NCBI RefSeq assembly: GCF_009906855.1
Contig: NZ_CP047650.1
Span: 4,960,001-5,024,000, forward strand
DNA from: Xylophilus rhododendri
Lineage (GTDB): Bacteria; Pseudomonadota; Gammaproteobacteria; Burkholderiales; Burkholderiaceae_C
Length of the DNA: 64,000 bases
Reading direction: 5' to 3'
In this document: one piece after another, positions 29,139-38,110 of the stretch
How the letters are laid out: each line of letters opens with the position of its first letter
Position numbering within the stretch: position 1 is the stretch's first letter
Translations under genes and position numbers: made by a program
Notes under the pieces: model-generated
The model's input: the letters and a program-made list of their open reading frames with translations, nothing else
Databases searched by the model: none
What the model was told of the DNA's origin: nothing

Positions 29139-30121
29139 TCGTCGGTGATGTGGGCGAATTCGACGATCTTCTTGTACTTGGCCGTCTCCGAGGCCAGGAA
29201 GGCGTTGAGGTCCGGCTGGGTCTGCGTCACCACCGAGCCGGAGGCTTCCATGCTCTTTCGGAAGTCCGAGGCCTTGAGGATGTCGGCCACGGCCGCCTTG
29301 AGTTTCTGCTGGATCGGCTCGGGCAGGCCGGCCGGGCCGAGCAGGGCGAACCACACACTCATGTCCACGCCCTTCAGGGACGGGTTCTCGGCCAGGGCCG
29401 GCACATCGGGCGTGACCGGCGAGCGCTTGGCCTCCGAGGTGCCGATGGCCACCAGCTTGCCGCTCTTGATCAGGGGCAGGGCGCTGGAGAGCACATACAC
29501 GCCGTAGTCCAGGCTGCCGCCGATCAGGTCGGTGGTCAGCGGGCCGGTGCCGCGGTAGGGGATGTGGGTCATGAAGACCTTGCCTTCTTCCTTGACCATC
29601 TCGGCCGTCATGTGCAGCGCGGTGCCCACGCCCGAGCTGCCGTAGGAATAGAAGCCCGGCTTGGCGCGCACGGCCTTCAGGAAGTCGGCCGTGTTCTTCA
29701 CCGGGTTGGCCGGCGAGGTGGTCAGCACCAGCGGCTGGGTGGCCAGCAGGGCTAGCGGGGTGAAGTTCTTGATCTGGTAGCGCACCGACTTGCGTACCAG
29801 CGCGTTGATCGCGATCTCGTTGTTGGCACCGACCAGCAGGGTGTAGCCGTCCGGCGCGGCCATGGCGACCTTCTGCGCGGCCAGCGAACCGCCGGCGCCG
29901 CCCAGGTTCTCCACCACCACCGGCTGGCCCAGGCGGTTCGAGAGGTCGGTGGCCAGGGTGCGGCCCACCAGGTCGGTGCTGCCGCCGGGCGGATAGCCCA
30001 CCACCAGGGTGATCGGGCGCTGCGGCCAGGCATTGCCCTGGGCCATGGCGGCGGAGAAGGGCAGCAGCAGGCAGGCGGCGATGGCGGCGCGGCGCAGGGG
30101 AGACAGGCGGAGAGACTTCAT
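29135..30121 (-). CDS. Bug/TctC-family tripartite tricarboxylate transporter receptor
   Basis: 328 aa, periplasmic solute receptor. Signal peptide MKSLRLSPLRRAAIAACLLL...AMA, then WPQRPITLVVGYPPGGSTD and GGAGGSLAAQKVA, hallmarks of the Bug family, which is greatly expanded in Burkholderiales. No tctA/tctB permease is nearby, as is common for these receptors. It is first gene of a two-gene unit with the deacylase and is divergent from a LysR gene. Confidence 0.92.
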   Translation of the reverse strand: MKSLRLSPLRRAAIAACLLLPFSAAMAQGNAWPQRPITLVVGYPPGGSTDLVGRTLATDLSNRLGQPVVVENLGGAGGSLAAQKVAMAAPDGYTLLVGANNEIAINALVRKSVRYQIKNFTPLALLATQPLVLTTSPANPVKNTADFLKAVRAKPGFYSYGSSGVGTALHMTAEMVKEEGKVFMTHIPYRGTGPLTTDLIGGSLDYGVYVLSSALPLIKSGKLVAIGTSEAKRSPVTPDVPALAENPSLKGVDMSVWFALLGPAGLPEPIQQKLKAAVADILKASDFRKSMEASGSVVTQTQPDLNAFLASETAKYKKIVEFAHITDE

Positions 30122-30174
30122 GCGTGGGACCTCGGTTGCAGTGAGGCGATTTTTCGGCGCGACGCCCGGGCTGC

Positions 30175-30211
30175 TTGTGCCGAGTAGGCACAATCCCCTG
30201 CCAATACGGCA
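30175..30211. promoter_or_regulatory. Two tandem palindromes, likely LysR-regulator binding sites
   Basis: Site 1 is TTGTGCC-GAGTA-GGCACAA (30175-30193, perfect 7-bp arms). Site 2 is TGCC-AATAC-GGCA (30199-30211). Their centres are 21 bp apart, two helical turns, and both have 5-bp spacers. They lie in the divergent Bug/LysR intergenic region, ending 19 bp before the regulator ATG. This matches the recognition-site plus activation-site layout of LysR systems. Confidence 0.65.
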
Positions 30212-30229
30212 CGGCGATCGGATCGACAC

Positions 30230-31123
30230 ATGCAGGTCAAATGGCTGGAAGACTTCATCGCGCTGATCGACACCGGCAACTTCAGCCGCGCCGCCGAGCA
30301 GCGCAACGTGACCCATCCGGCCTTCGGCCGGCGCATCCAGCAGCTGGAGCAATGGGCCGGCACGCCGCTGGTGGAGCGCGGCAGGAGCCCGGTTCGGCCC
30401 ACGCCTGCGGGCGCGCTGCTGATGGACACGGCGCGGCAGATGGTCTCGGGCCTGGAAAGCTCGCGGCTGGAGCTGCTGGGCGAGGCCGGCCGGCAGGCGC
30501 GCACCGTCACCATCAGCACCGGCCGCACGCTGGCGCGCACCGTGCTGGCCGACTGGCTGGTGCGCCTGCATCCGGTGCTGCGCGATGCCGAGCTGCGCAT
30601 CCGCACCTCGAGCCTCGCCGAATCGGTGCAGCTGCTGGAGCGCAACGAGACCGACTTCTCGCTGGTCTACCACCACCCGGGCTTGACGCTGCGGCTCGAC
30701 GGCCGGCAGTTCTCCTTCATCGCCCTGGCTTCGGACAAGCTGGTGCCCGTGGCCCGTGCGGATGCCGCCGGCCAGCCCACCTACCGGCTCTCCGCAGAAC
30801 AGCCGGTGCCGCTGCTGACCTACAGCCGCAGCCTGGCCATGGGCCGCCTGCTGGAGGACCACCTGGCGCACAACCGCCATGCACCGGCCCTGCAGCGCCG
30901 CATCGAATGCGATTCGGCCGATGCGCTGCACGAGTATGTGCAGAAGGGCCTGGGCGTGGCCTGGCTGCCCTGGTCCATGGTGCAGGCCGACTGCAAGGCC
31001 AAACGGCTGGCGCTGGCCGGCGAGCGCCGCATGGAGCTGCGTTTCGAGGTGCGGCTCTACCGGCCCAAGCGCCGCCTGCATGCGCTGGCCGAGGCCGTGT
31101 GGGCTTCGGCGGCGCCGCGCTGA
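30230..31123 (+). CDS. LysR-family transcriptional regulator
   Basis: 297 aa. N-terminal winged HTH (WLEDFIALIDTGNFSRAAEQ then HPAFGRRIQQLEQWAG) and a C-terminal effector-binding domain of the periplasmic-binding-protein type. Divergent from the Bug-receptor/deacylase pair with two palindromic sites between, so it most likely controls them and itself. Confidence 0.92.
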   Translation: MQVKWLEDFIALIDTGNFSRAAEQRNVTHPAFGRRIQQLEQWAGTPLVERGRSPVRPTPAGALLMDTARQMVSGLESSRLELLGEAGRQARTVTISTGRTLARTVLADWLVRLHPVLRDAELRIRTSSLAESVQLLERNETDFSLVYHHPGLTLRLDGRQFSFIALASDKLVPVARADAAGQPTYRLSAEQPVPLLTYSRSLAMGRLLEDHLAHNRHAPALQRRIECDSADALHEYVQKGLGVAWLPWSMVQADCKAKRLALAGERRMELRFEVRLYRPKRRLHALAEAVWASAAPR

Positions 31124-31188
31124 ATGCCGCTGCGCCGGGCGCATGGAGAATCTGCCTTTTTTCCGCCGATCCACCCACCCACGCCGCC

Positions 31189-32142
31189 ATGCCCGTTTCC
31201 GGCCCGATCACCGCCAGCAGCCTCACCCCCCTGGGCCTGCAGGCCTGTTCGCAGATCCTGGACCAGGCCCTGGCCGGCCGCTTCGAAGCGGCGCAGGGCC
31301 AGCTGACCGAGCTGGCGCTTTGCAGCCGCCTGGGCGTGTCGCGCACGCCGGTCCGCATGGCGCTGCAGTACCTGCATGGCGTGGGGGTGCTGGCGCATGA
31401 GCCGCGGCGCGGCTGGCGGCTGGTCGCCGGCCGGGCGCAGCTGCAGAAGGCGCGGCGCGCGCTGCCGCAGGACGAGGCCCTGGCGCTCTACTACGGCCTG
31501 CTGCGCGACCGCACCTCCGGCCTGCTGGCCAGCAAGGTCACCGAGCACGAGATCCGGCAGCACTACCAGGCCCGCGCCTCGGTGGTGCGCGAGGTGCTGA
31601 TGCGCCTGCTGCAGGACGGCATCCTGCGCGGCCGCAGCGGCCTGCGCTGGGAGTTCGCCGAGACCATGGACGCCGACAACGAGCGCGAGAGCTACCGCTT
31701 TCGCATCGTGATCGAATGCGCCGCCCTCGCCGAGCCCGGCTTCCAGGTCGACAAACGCCGCCTGGAGGCCAGCCGCCAGCGCCAGCAGGCGCTGATCGCG
31801 CATGCCACGCGCCGGTCCTGGCTGGAGTTCTTCGACGCCAATGCCGAGGTGCACGAACTGCTGGCCAGCGCTTCGGGCAACCGCTACTACCTGCGGGCGG
31901 TGCAGGAGCAGAACCGGCTGCGCCGCATCAGCGACCTGTCGGACTATCCGCTGGTGGATGTGGAGGCCCTGCAGCGCTCCTGCCGGGAGCACCTGGCGGT
32001 GCTCGACGCGGTGGCCGCCGGCGAGCTGGGCCGGGCCGCGGGCATCCTGCGCGCCCACCTCGAACGCGCCAGCGACCTGCTGGAGCAGCGGGTGGCGGGC
32101 ACGCTGGAGCCGGCGCGGCCGCTCGCGCCCCGCGCGTCCTGA
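31189..32142 (+). CDS. GntR/FCD-type regulator with two winged-helix domains
   Basis: 317 aa. The first winged helix is at about residues 30-80 (ELALCSRLGVSRTPVRMAL). A second one follows at about 105-160 (KVTEHEIRQHYQARASVVREVL), where normal GntR proteins go straight to the effector domain. The C-terminal part (RFRIVIECAALAEPGF to LERASDLLEQR) is an all-helical FCD-like ligand domain. It lies 65 bp after the LysR gene and upstream of the aminotransferase, which it may regulate. A stem-loop follows its stop codon. Confidence 0.82.
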   Translation: MPVSGPITASSLTPLGLQACSQILDQALAGRFEAAQGQLTELALCSRLGVSRTPVRMALQYLHGVGVLAHEPRRGWRLVAGRAQLQKARRALPQDEALALYYGLLRDRTSGLLASKVTEHEIRQHYQARASVVREVLMRLLQDGILRGRSGLRWEFAETMDADNERESYRFRIVIECAALAEPGFQVDKRRLEASRQRQQALIAHATRRSWLEFFDANAEVHELLASASGNRYYLRAVQEQNRLRRISDLSDYPLVDVEALQRSCREHLAVLDAVAAGELGRAAGILRAHLERASDLLEQRVAGTLEPARPLAPRAS

Positions 32143-32164
32143 AGGCCCTGGCGGCTTGTATTTT

Positions 32165-32192
32165 TCGGCCCGTTTTTTCTGGTTCGGGCCGA
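32165..32192. repeat. Stem-loop between the GntR gene and the aminotransferase gene
   Basis: TCGGCCCG (32165-32172), 12-nt T-rich loop, CGGGCCGA (32185-32192): perfect 8-bp arms. An outer pair GCTTGT/ACAAGC (32154-32159, 32202-32207) encloses it. It could be a terminator for the GntR gene or an operator for it; no long U-tract follows. Confidence 0.45.
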
Positions 32193-32270
32193 TTGAATAA
32201 AACAAGCGGGCTTCCTAGCATCGTCCGATCGCGGCCATACCGGGTCCGCGTCCGACGGAGTCCTTCTTCC

Positions 32271-33617
32271 ATGCAAGCCCCCACGCCCGCTGCGCTCGAT
32301 GCCTTCTGGATGCCCTTCACCGCCAACCGCAAGTTCAAGCGCGATCCGCGTTTCGTCACCGGCGCCCAGGGCATGCACTACACCATGTCCGACGGCAGCC
32401 AGGTGCTCGACGGCATCGCCGGCCTGTGGTGCGTCAACGCCGGGCACCGCCATCCGGCGATCAGCGCGGCGCTCAAGCAGCAGATCGACACGCTGGACTA
32501 CGCCTCGAACTTCCAGCTCGGCCATCCGGCCGCCTTCACCCTGGCCGAGCGCCTGGCCGACTGGGCGCCGGCCGACCTGAACCGGGTGTTCTTCACCAAC
32601 TCCGGCTCCGAGTCGGTGGACACCGCCCTCAAGATCGCCCTGGCCTGGCACCGCGCCCGCGGCGACGCCGGCCGCTACCGCCTGATCGGCCGGGCCCGGG
32701 CCTACCACGGGGTGGGCTTCGGCGGCATCTCGGTGGCCGGCATCGCCAAGCACCGCAATGCCTTCGGGCCGCTGCTCAATGGCGTGGACCACCTGCCGCA
32801 CACCCACGATCCCAAGCGCAATGCCTTCTCGCGCGGCGAGCCGCTGCACGGCGTGGAGCATGCCGATGCGCTGGAAGCCATCTGCGCGGTGCACGATCCG
32901 GCCACCATCGCGGCCGTCATCGTCGAGCCGATCGCCGGCTCCACCGGCGTGCTGCCGCCGCCGGTGGGCTATCTGACAAGGCTGCGCGAAATCTGCGACC
33001 GGCACGGCATCCTGCTGATCTTCGACGAGGTCATCACCGGCTTCGGCCGCCTGGGCGCGCGTTTCGCCGCCGACCGCTTCGGCGTGGTGCCCGACCTGAT
33101 GGCCACCGCCAAGGGCCTGACCAACGGCGCCATTCCCATGGGCGCGGTCTTCGTGCGCGAGGCCATCCACGCCGGCTTCATGCAGGGCAGCGAGGCGGGC
33201 GTGGAGTTCGCCCACGGCTATACCTACTCGGGCCATCCCCTGGCCTGCGCGGCGGCGCTGGCCACGCTGCAGGTGCACCAGGAGGAAGACCTGGCCGGCC
33301 AGTGCGCCGCCATAGCGCCGTATTTCGAGGATGTGCTGCATGCGCTGCGGGGCGAGCCCGCCGTGGCCGACGTGCGCAACCTCGGGCTGCTGGGCGCCGT
33401 CGAACTCAGCCCCTTCCCGGGCCGGCCGGGCGTGCGGGCCCAGGCGGTGGAGCGCCGCTGCCTGGAGCAGGGCCTGCTGGTGCGGGCGCTGGGCGAGACC
33501 ATCGCCGTCTCGCCGCCCCTGGTGGTCTCGCGCGACCAGCTCGCCGGGCTGGCAGAAACCTTGCGTGCGGCCCTGCGCCATGTGGACGCCGCCGGCCCGG
33601 ACGCCGCGTCGCCCTGA
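32271..33617 (+). CDS. Class III omega-aminotransferase (beta-alanine:pyruvate type)
   Basis: 448-aa PLP enzyme. The N-terminus DAFWMPFTANRKFK and the motif HYTMSDGSQVLDGIAGLWC are typical of omega-amino acid:pyruvate transaminases. PLP contacts lie in FFTNSGSESVDTALK and IFDEVITGFGRLG, and the Schiff-base Lys is in TAKGLTNGAIPMG. It moves an amino group from an omega-amino acid or amine to pyruvate. It is followed 28 bp later by a peptide-type binding protein, suggesting that substrate uptake and transamination are coupled. Confidence 0.92.
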   Translation: MQAPTPAALDAFWMPFTANRKFKRDPRFVTGAQGMHYTMSDGSQVLDGIAGLWCVNAGHRHPAISAALKQQIDTLDYASNFQLGHPAAFTLAERLADWAPADLNRVFFTNSGSESVDTALKIALAWHRARGDAGRYRLIGRARAYHGVGFGGISVAGIAKHRNAFGPLLNGVDHLPHTHDPKRNAFSRGEPLHGVEHADALEAICAVHDPATIAAVIVEPIAGSTGVLPPPVGYLTRLREICDRHGILLIFDEVITGFGRLGARFAADRFGVVPDLMATAKGLTNGAIPMGAVFVREAIHAGFMQGSEAGVEFAHGYTYSGHPLACAAALATLQVHQEEDLAGQCAAIAPYFEDVLHALRGEPAVADVRNLGLLGAVELSPFPGRPGVRAQAVERRCLEQGLLVRALGETIAVSPPLVVSRDQLAGLAETLRAALRHVDAAGPDAASP

Positions 33618-33645
33618 TCCCTTCCCTTTCCATCGGAACGCCGCC

Positions 33646-35199
33646 ATGAAGTTCAAGACAGCCGCCGCCTCTTCCTGCCTGCTGGCCCTCGCGGGCCTGG
33701 CCCAGGCCCAGGCACCGGCACGCCCGCTGCGGGTGCAGATCAACTCGGACATCCGCTCCACCGACCCCGGCACCAACCGCGACGACAACACCGATTCGGT
33801 GCTGATGCACATCGGCGAAGGCCTGGTGGCCATGCGCGAGGACACCAGCCCCGGCCCGCTGCTGGCCAGCAAGGTCGATGTCTCGGCCGACGGCCTGAGC
33901 TACACCTTCACCCTGCGTGACGGCGTGAAGTTCCAGAACGACGCACCGCTCACCGCGCAGGACGTGGTCTGGAGCTGGAAGCGCTACATGGACCCCGCCA
34001 CCAACTGGCGCTGCCTGCCCGAGTTCGACGGCCGCGGCATGACCAAGCTGCTGTCGGTCGAGGCGAGCGACGCGAAGACGGTGGTCTTCAAGCTGCAGCG
34101 CCCGGCCGGCCTGCTGCTGCAGACCATGGCGCGTTCGGACTGCGGCGGCTCGGCCATCCTGCACAGCAGCTCGGTCGGCCCCGACGGCAAGTGGCTGCAG
34201 CCGGTGGGCACCGGCCCGTACAAACTCAAGGAGTGGAAACGCGGCCAGTACATCGACCTGGTGCGCTTCGACGGCTATGCCTCGCGCGGCGGCCCGCGCG
34301 ACGGCTTCACCGGCGGCAAGAAGGCCGAGATCGAGACCATCCACTACATGGTGATTCCCGACGCGGCGGCGGCCAAGGCGGCGCTCTACAGCGGTGCCAT
34401 CGACGTGCTGTCCACCGCCTCGGCGCCCGACGTCGCCGAGATGCGCGCCCGCTCCGATGTGAAGGTGGAGTTCGGCCCTTCGATGAACCTGCTGGGCCTG
34501 CTGTTCCAGACCCGCGACCCGCTGCTGCAGGACCTGCGCCTGCGCCGCGCGCTGGCCCTGTCGCTGGACTATGACGAGCTGGCCCGCTCGGTCACCGAAG
34601 GCCTGTCCAAGCCGAACAACTCGCCGGTGCCCACCTCCAGCCCCTACTACGGCGCGGCCGAGGCGGCGGGCTTCAGGCGCGACCTGCCGCAGGCGCGCAA
34701 GCTGCTGGCCGAGGCCGGCTACAACGGCCAGCCGATCAAGCTGCTGGCCAACAAGCGCTACGAGATCAGCTTCAACTCGGCGGTGCTGATCCAGGCCATG
34801 GCGGCCGATGCCGGCATCAAGATCGACATCGAGGTGCTCGACTGGGCCACCCAGCTCGACCGCTACACCCGCGGCCAGTACCAGGCCATGGCCTTTCCCT
34901 ATTCCTCGCGGCTGGACCCGGCGCTGAGCTTCGAGATGCTGGCCGGCCCCAAGGCCACCCAGCCGCGCAAGGTCTGGGACAACCCGGCCATGGCCGGCAA
35001 GCTGGCCGAATCGATGCTGCTCACCGACAAGGCCGCACGCCAGACGCTGTTCGACGAACTGCACCGCAAGTTCATCGAGGAGGTGCCCAGCGTGGTGCTG
35101 TTCAACGGCACCGACGGCGCCGGCCTGCGCAAGAACGTGAGCGGCTACCAGAGCTGGCCGGCCGACAAGCCGCGCTTCTGGAACGTCAGCCTGAAGTAG
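33646..35199 (+). CDS. Peptide/nickel-type ABC transporter substrate-binding protein (SBP_bac_5)
   Basis: 517 aa, periplasmic. Signal peptide MKFKTAAASSCLLALAGLAQAQ; conserved family blocks SADGLSYTFTLRDGVKF, ltAQDVVWSWKR and PVGTGPYKLKEWK. The family binds oligopeptides, opines and other amino compounds. No dppB/C/D/F-type permease or ATPase is adjacent. A pair of orphan permeases of this type lies 27 kb away (62042-63801). Ends overlap the convergent IclR gene by 14 nt. Confidence 0.92.
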   Translation: MKFKTAAASSCLLALAGLAQAQAPARPLRVQINSDIRSTDPGTNRDDNTDSVLMHIGEGLVAMREDTSPGPLLASKVDVSADGLSYTFTLRDGVKFQNDAPLTAQDVVWSWKRYMDPATNWRCLPEFDGRGMTKLLSVEASDAKTVVFKLQRPAGLLLQTMARSDCGGSAILHSSSVGPDGKWLQPVGTGPYKLKEWKRGQYIDLVRFDGYASRGGPRDGFTGGKKAEIETIHYMVIPDAAAAKAALYSGAIDVLSTASAPDVAEMRARSDVKVEFGPSMNLLGLLFQTRDPLLQDLRLRRALALSLDYDELARSVTEGLSKPNNSPVPTSSPYYGAAEAAGFRRDLPQARKLLAEAGYNGQPIKLLANKRYEISFNSAVLIQAMAADAGIKIDIEVLDWATQLDRYTRGQYQAMAFPYSSRLDPALSFEMLAGPKATQPRKVWDNPAMAGKLAESMLLTDKAARQTLFDELHRKFIEEVPSVVLFNGTDGAGLRKNVSGYQSWPADKPRFWNVSLK

Positions 35200-36007
35200 G
35201 GCCGCCCAGCACCTGCGCCGGCCGGCGCAGCGTCGCATCGAAGGGATTGACCTGCGGCCCGATGGCCGCGGCCTCGCGCTTGAGCAGCTCCACCACCGTG
35301 GGCAGGCGCTCGGCGTTGAGCCGGTCGAGGATGGTGCCCACGGCCAGGGCGGCCACCGCGCGGCCCTCGCGGTCCAGGATGGGCACCGCCACGCCCGCCA
35401 TGCCTTCCAGCAGCCCGCTGGTGCGGCCGGCGAAGCCCAGGGCGCGCACCTTGTCGATCTCGGTGCGCAGCTGCACCTCGTCGTAGATGCCGAACTCGCG
35501 CAGCCGCGGCAGGTTGAAGCGGATGACCTCCTCGCGCTCGCTCTCCGGCAGGAAGGCCAGGATGGCCAGCGCCCCCTGGCCGGCGCCCAGCGCCACCCGG
35601 CCGCCCACATCGCCGGTGAAGGAGCGGATGGGAAAGGGCCCCTCGCTGCGGTCCAGGCAGACCGCGTCGAAGCCGCTGCGCGCCAGCAAGAAGATCGCAT
35701 CGCCCAGGCTGGCGCCCAGGCGCAGCAGCACCGGGCGGCACAGGCTGCGCAGGTCGCCCGGGTTGCCGGCCTGCGCGGCCAGGGCGAAGAAGTCGATGGC
35801 CAGGCGGTAGCGCTTGCTCTGCAGGTCCTGCTCGACCACGCTTTCCGCCATCAGGGACTGCAGCAGCCGGTGCGTGGTGGCCTGGGTCAGGCCGACTTCG
35901 CGTGCGAGTTCGGTCACCCGCGCGCCACCGGATGGGGCACGGGCGAGGGCGCGCAGCACCGAGAAGATGCGGGGCACGCCGGCGGTGGAGGCGGTGGGCT
36001 CGGTCAC
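35186..36007 (-). CDS. IclR-family transcriptional regulator
   Basis: 273 aa. N-terminal winged HTH (ARVTELAREVGLTQATTHRLLQ), linker helix, C-terminal IclR effector domain (GLLEGMAGVAVPILDREGRAVAALAV). Divergent from the transporter-dehydrogenase operon that starts at 36170, with a TTCCG-N5-CGGAA palindrome between, so it is the probable regulator of that operon. Confidence 0.9.
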   Translation of the reverse strand: MTEPTASTAGVPRIFSVLRALARAPSGGARVTELAREVGLTQATTHRLLQSLMAESVVEQDLQSKRYRLAIDFFALAAQAGNPGDLRSLCRPVLLRLGASLGDAIFLLARSGFDAVCLDRSEGPFPIRSFTGDVGGRVALGAGQGALAILAFLPESEREEVIRFNLPRLREFGIYDEVQLRTEIDKVRALGFAGRTSGLLEGMAGVAVPILDREGRAVAALAVGTILDRLNAERLPTVVELLKREAAAIGPQVNPFDATLRRPAQVLGGPTSG

Positions 36008-36082
36008 GGGTTCCGTTTTGTGAAATCAATAAAGCCGATGAAGTCTAAAGTATTTCATTGGTCGGAATAAATCGAAAAAAGA

Positions 36083-36097
36083 TTCCGGTATACGGAA
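36083..36097. promoter_or_regulatory. Candidate IclR operator
   Basis: TTCCG-GTATA-CGGAA, a perfect 5-bp palindrome with a 5-bp spacer in an AT-rich divergent intergenic region, 73 bp before the ABC ATPase start. Size and symmetry fit IclR-family operators. Confidence 0.5.
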
Positions 36098-36169
36098 GAA
36101 CCCTGTCTTTCTGGTCCGCTACTTGCAACAGACTCCGCGTCCATCCGACCCCCCAGAAAAGCAGGCCCC

Positions 36170-37237
36170 ATGTCATTCCTCCAGCTCAGCGGCGTCAGCA
36201 AGTTCTACGGCGATACCTGCGCCGTGGCCGACATGAACCTGTCGGTCGAGAAGGGCGAGTTCGTCTCGCTGCTCGGCCCCTCGGGCTGCGGCAAGACCAC
36301 CACCCTGCAGATGATTGCCGGCTTCGAGCCGGTGACCCGCGGCCGCATCGAACTCGACGCCCGCGACATCACCCAGGCCAAGGCCAACACCCGCGGCCTG
36401 GGCATCGTGTTCCAGAGCTACGCCCTGTTCCCGCACATGACGGTGGAGGCCAACGTGAGCTTCGGCCTGGAGATGCGCAAGATGGCGAAGGCCGAGCGCC
36501 TGGACCGCGTCCGCCATGCCCTCTCCCTGGTCCACCTCGACCAGCACGCCAGACGCTACCCGCGTGAACTCTCCGGCGGCCAGCGCCAGCGCGTGGCCCT
36601 GGCGCGTGCCCTGGTGATCGAGCCGCCGGTGCTGCTGCTGGACGAACCTCTGTCCAACCTCGACGCCAAGCTGCGCGAGGAGATGCAGTTCGAGCTGCGC
36701 CAGATCCAGCGCAAGGTCGGCACCACCACCGTGATGGTCACCCACGACCAGAGCGAAGCCATGTCGGTCAGCGACCGGGTGGTGGTGATGGAGGCCGGCC
36801 GGGCCACGCAGATCGACCATCCCTTCCAGGTCTACGAGCATCCGCGCACCCGCTTCATCTCGACCTTCGTCGGCAAGGCCAATCTGCTCGAAGGCCGCAT
36901 CGAGGGCGAGGACGACATGCAGGCGGTGCGGGTCGGATCGCTCTCGGTGCCCATGTTCGAACCGGGTTTCCGCCCGGGCAGCGCGGTGCTGCTGGCGGTG
37001 CGGCCGGAGAAGCTGCAGCTGGTGCCGGCGGGCGCCGGCCGGCTCGACGGCCAGGTCATCGAACGATTCTTCCTCGGCAGCCAGTGGCTCTACCGCCTGT
37101 CCACACCGGTCGGCGAGCTGACGGTGCTCTGCGCCAACGACGGCCGCATCGTGCTGGAGGAGGGCGCGCAGTCGGCCATCGACTGGCCGGACAGCTGCAC
37201 CCGCGTGCTGCCGGTCGACCAAGGGGCGCTCGCATGA
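36170..37237 (+). CDS. Polyamine-type ABC transporter ATPase (PotA family)
   Basis: 355 aa. Walker A GPSGCGKTTT, signature [15 protein letters not shown], Walker [17 protein letters not shown], switch HDQSEAMS, and a C-terminal TOBE domain (RPEKLQLVPAGAGRLDGQVI). First gene of a seven-gene operon; its stop overlaps the next start by 4 nt. It powers the PotB/PotC-like permeases that follow. Confidence 0.93.
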   Translation: MSFLQLSGVSKFYGDTCAVADMNLSVEKGEFVSLLGPSGCGKTTTLQMIAGFEPVTRGRIELDARDITQAKANTRGLGIVFQSYALFPHMTVEANVSFGLEMRKMAKAERLDRVRHALSLVHLDQHARRYPRELSGGQRQRVALARALVIEPPVLLLDEPLSNLDAKLREEMQFELRQIQRKVGTTTVMVTHDQSEAMSVSDRVVVMEAGRATQIDHPFQVYEHPRTRFISTFVGKANLLEGRIEGEDDMQAVRVGSLSVPMFEPGFRPGSAVLLAVRPEKLQLVPAGAGRLDGQVIERFFLGSQWLYRLSTPVGELTVLCANDGRIVLEEGAQSAIDWPDSCTRVLPVDQGALA

Positions 37238-38106
37238 GCGGCGCCGCGACCGCGGGCCCGTCGCGCGCCACGCCCTGGTGGCTGAGCGGCCCGGCGCTGG
37301 TGCTCTTCCTGCTGCTGCTGGTGGTGCCGCTGCTGCTGACGGCGGTGCTGTCCTTCAATGTCTACGACCCGGTCACCGGGCCGAAGTCGGGCGAGTTCAC
37401 GCTGGAGCATTACCGGCTGGTGTTCACCGACGAGTACTACTACGGCATCTTCTGGCGCACCTTCTGGGTGTCGGCGGTGGTGGCGCTGATCTGCGTGGTG
37501 ATCGGCACCATCGAGGCCTATGTGCTGAGCCGCATGTCCAATCCCTGGCGCTCCATCCTGCTGCTGGTGGTGCTGGCGCCGCTGCTGGTTTCGGTGGTGG
37601 TGCGGGCCTTCGGCTGGAGCATGCTGCTGGGGCCGGAGGGGCTGGTGAACGGCCTGCTCAAGCTGCTGGGCGCGAGGCCGGTGAAGATCCTCTACACCGA
37701 GACGGCCATCGTCATCGCCCTGGTGCATGTGATGCTGCCCTTCATGGTGATCCCCGTGTGGACCTCGCTGCAGAAGCTCGATGCCGGCGTGGAGAACGCG
37801 GCGCTGTCGCTGTCGGCCACCCCGTTCACCACCCTGCGCCGCATCGTGCTGCCGCAGGTGATGCCCGGCATCCTGTCGGGCAGCCTGATCGTGTTCGGCC
37901 TGTCGGCGAGTTCGTTTGCGATTCCCGGACTGCTCGGCGGGCGGCGGCTGAAGATGGTCGCCACCGTGGTCTACGACGAATACCTGCACGAGCTGAACTG
38001 GCCCCTGGGCGCGGCCGTGGCGCTGACCTTGCTGATGGCCAATCTGCTGGTGATGCTCAGCTACAACCGGCTGGTCGAAGGCCGCTACAAAAAGTCATTG
38101 GGTTGA
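37234..38106 (+). CDS. Polyamine-type ABC transporter permease (PotB family)
   Basis: 290-aa inner-membrane permease, about six TM helices, EAA-like loop ENAALSLSATPFTTLRRIVLP near residue 190. The ATG at 37234 gives an ATGA overlap with the ATPase gene. In-frame sequence further upstream is the ATPase in another frame. Confidence 0.92.
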   Translation: MSGAATAGPSRATPWWLSGPALVLFLLLLVVPLLLTAVLSFNVYDPVTGPKSGEFTLEHYRLVFTDEYYYGIFWRTFWVSAVVALICVVIGTIEAYVLSRMSNPWRSILLLVVLAPLLVSVVVRAFGWSMLLGPEGLVNGLLKLLGARPVKILYTETAIVIALVHVMLPFMVIPVWTSLQKLDAGVENAALSLSATPFTTLRRIVLPQVMPGILSGSLIVFGLSASSFAIPGLLGGRRLKMVATVVYDEYLHELNWPLGAAVALTLLMANLLVMLSYNRLVEGRYKKSLG

Positions 38107-38110
38107 TGCC

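Noticed and set aside
33406..35700. Long minus-strand open frame opposite the peptide-binding protein
   Set aside because: Its only protein-like features overlap the IclR gene in another frame; the rest is repetitive antisense composition.
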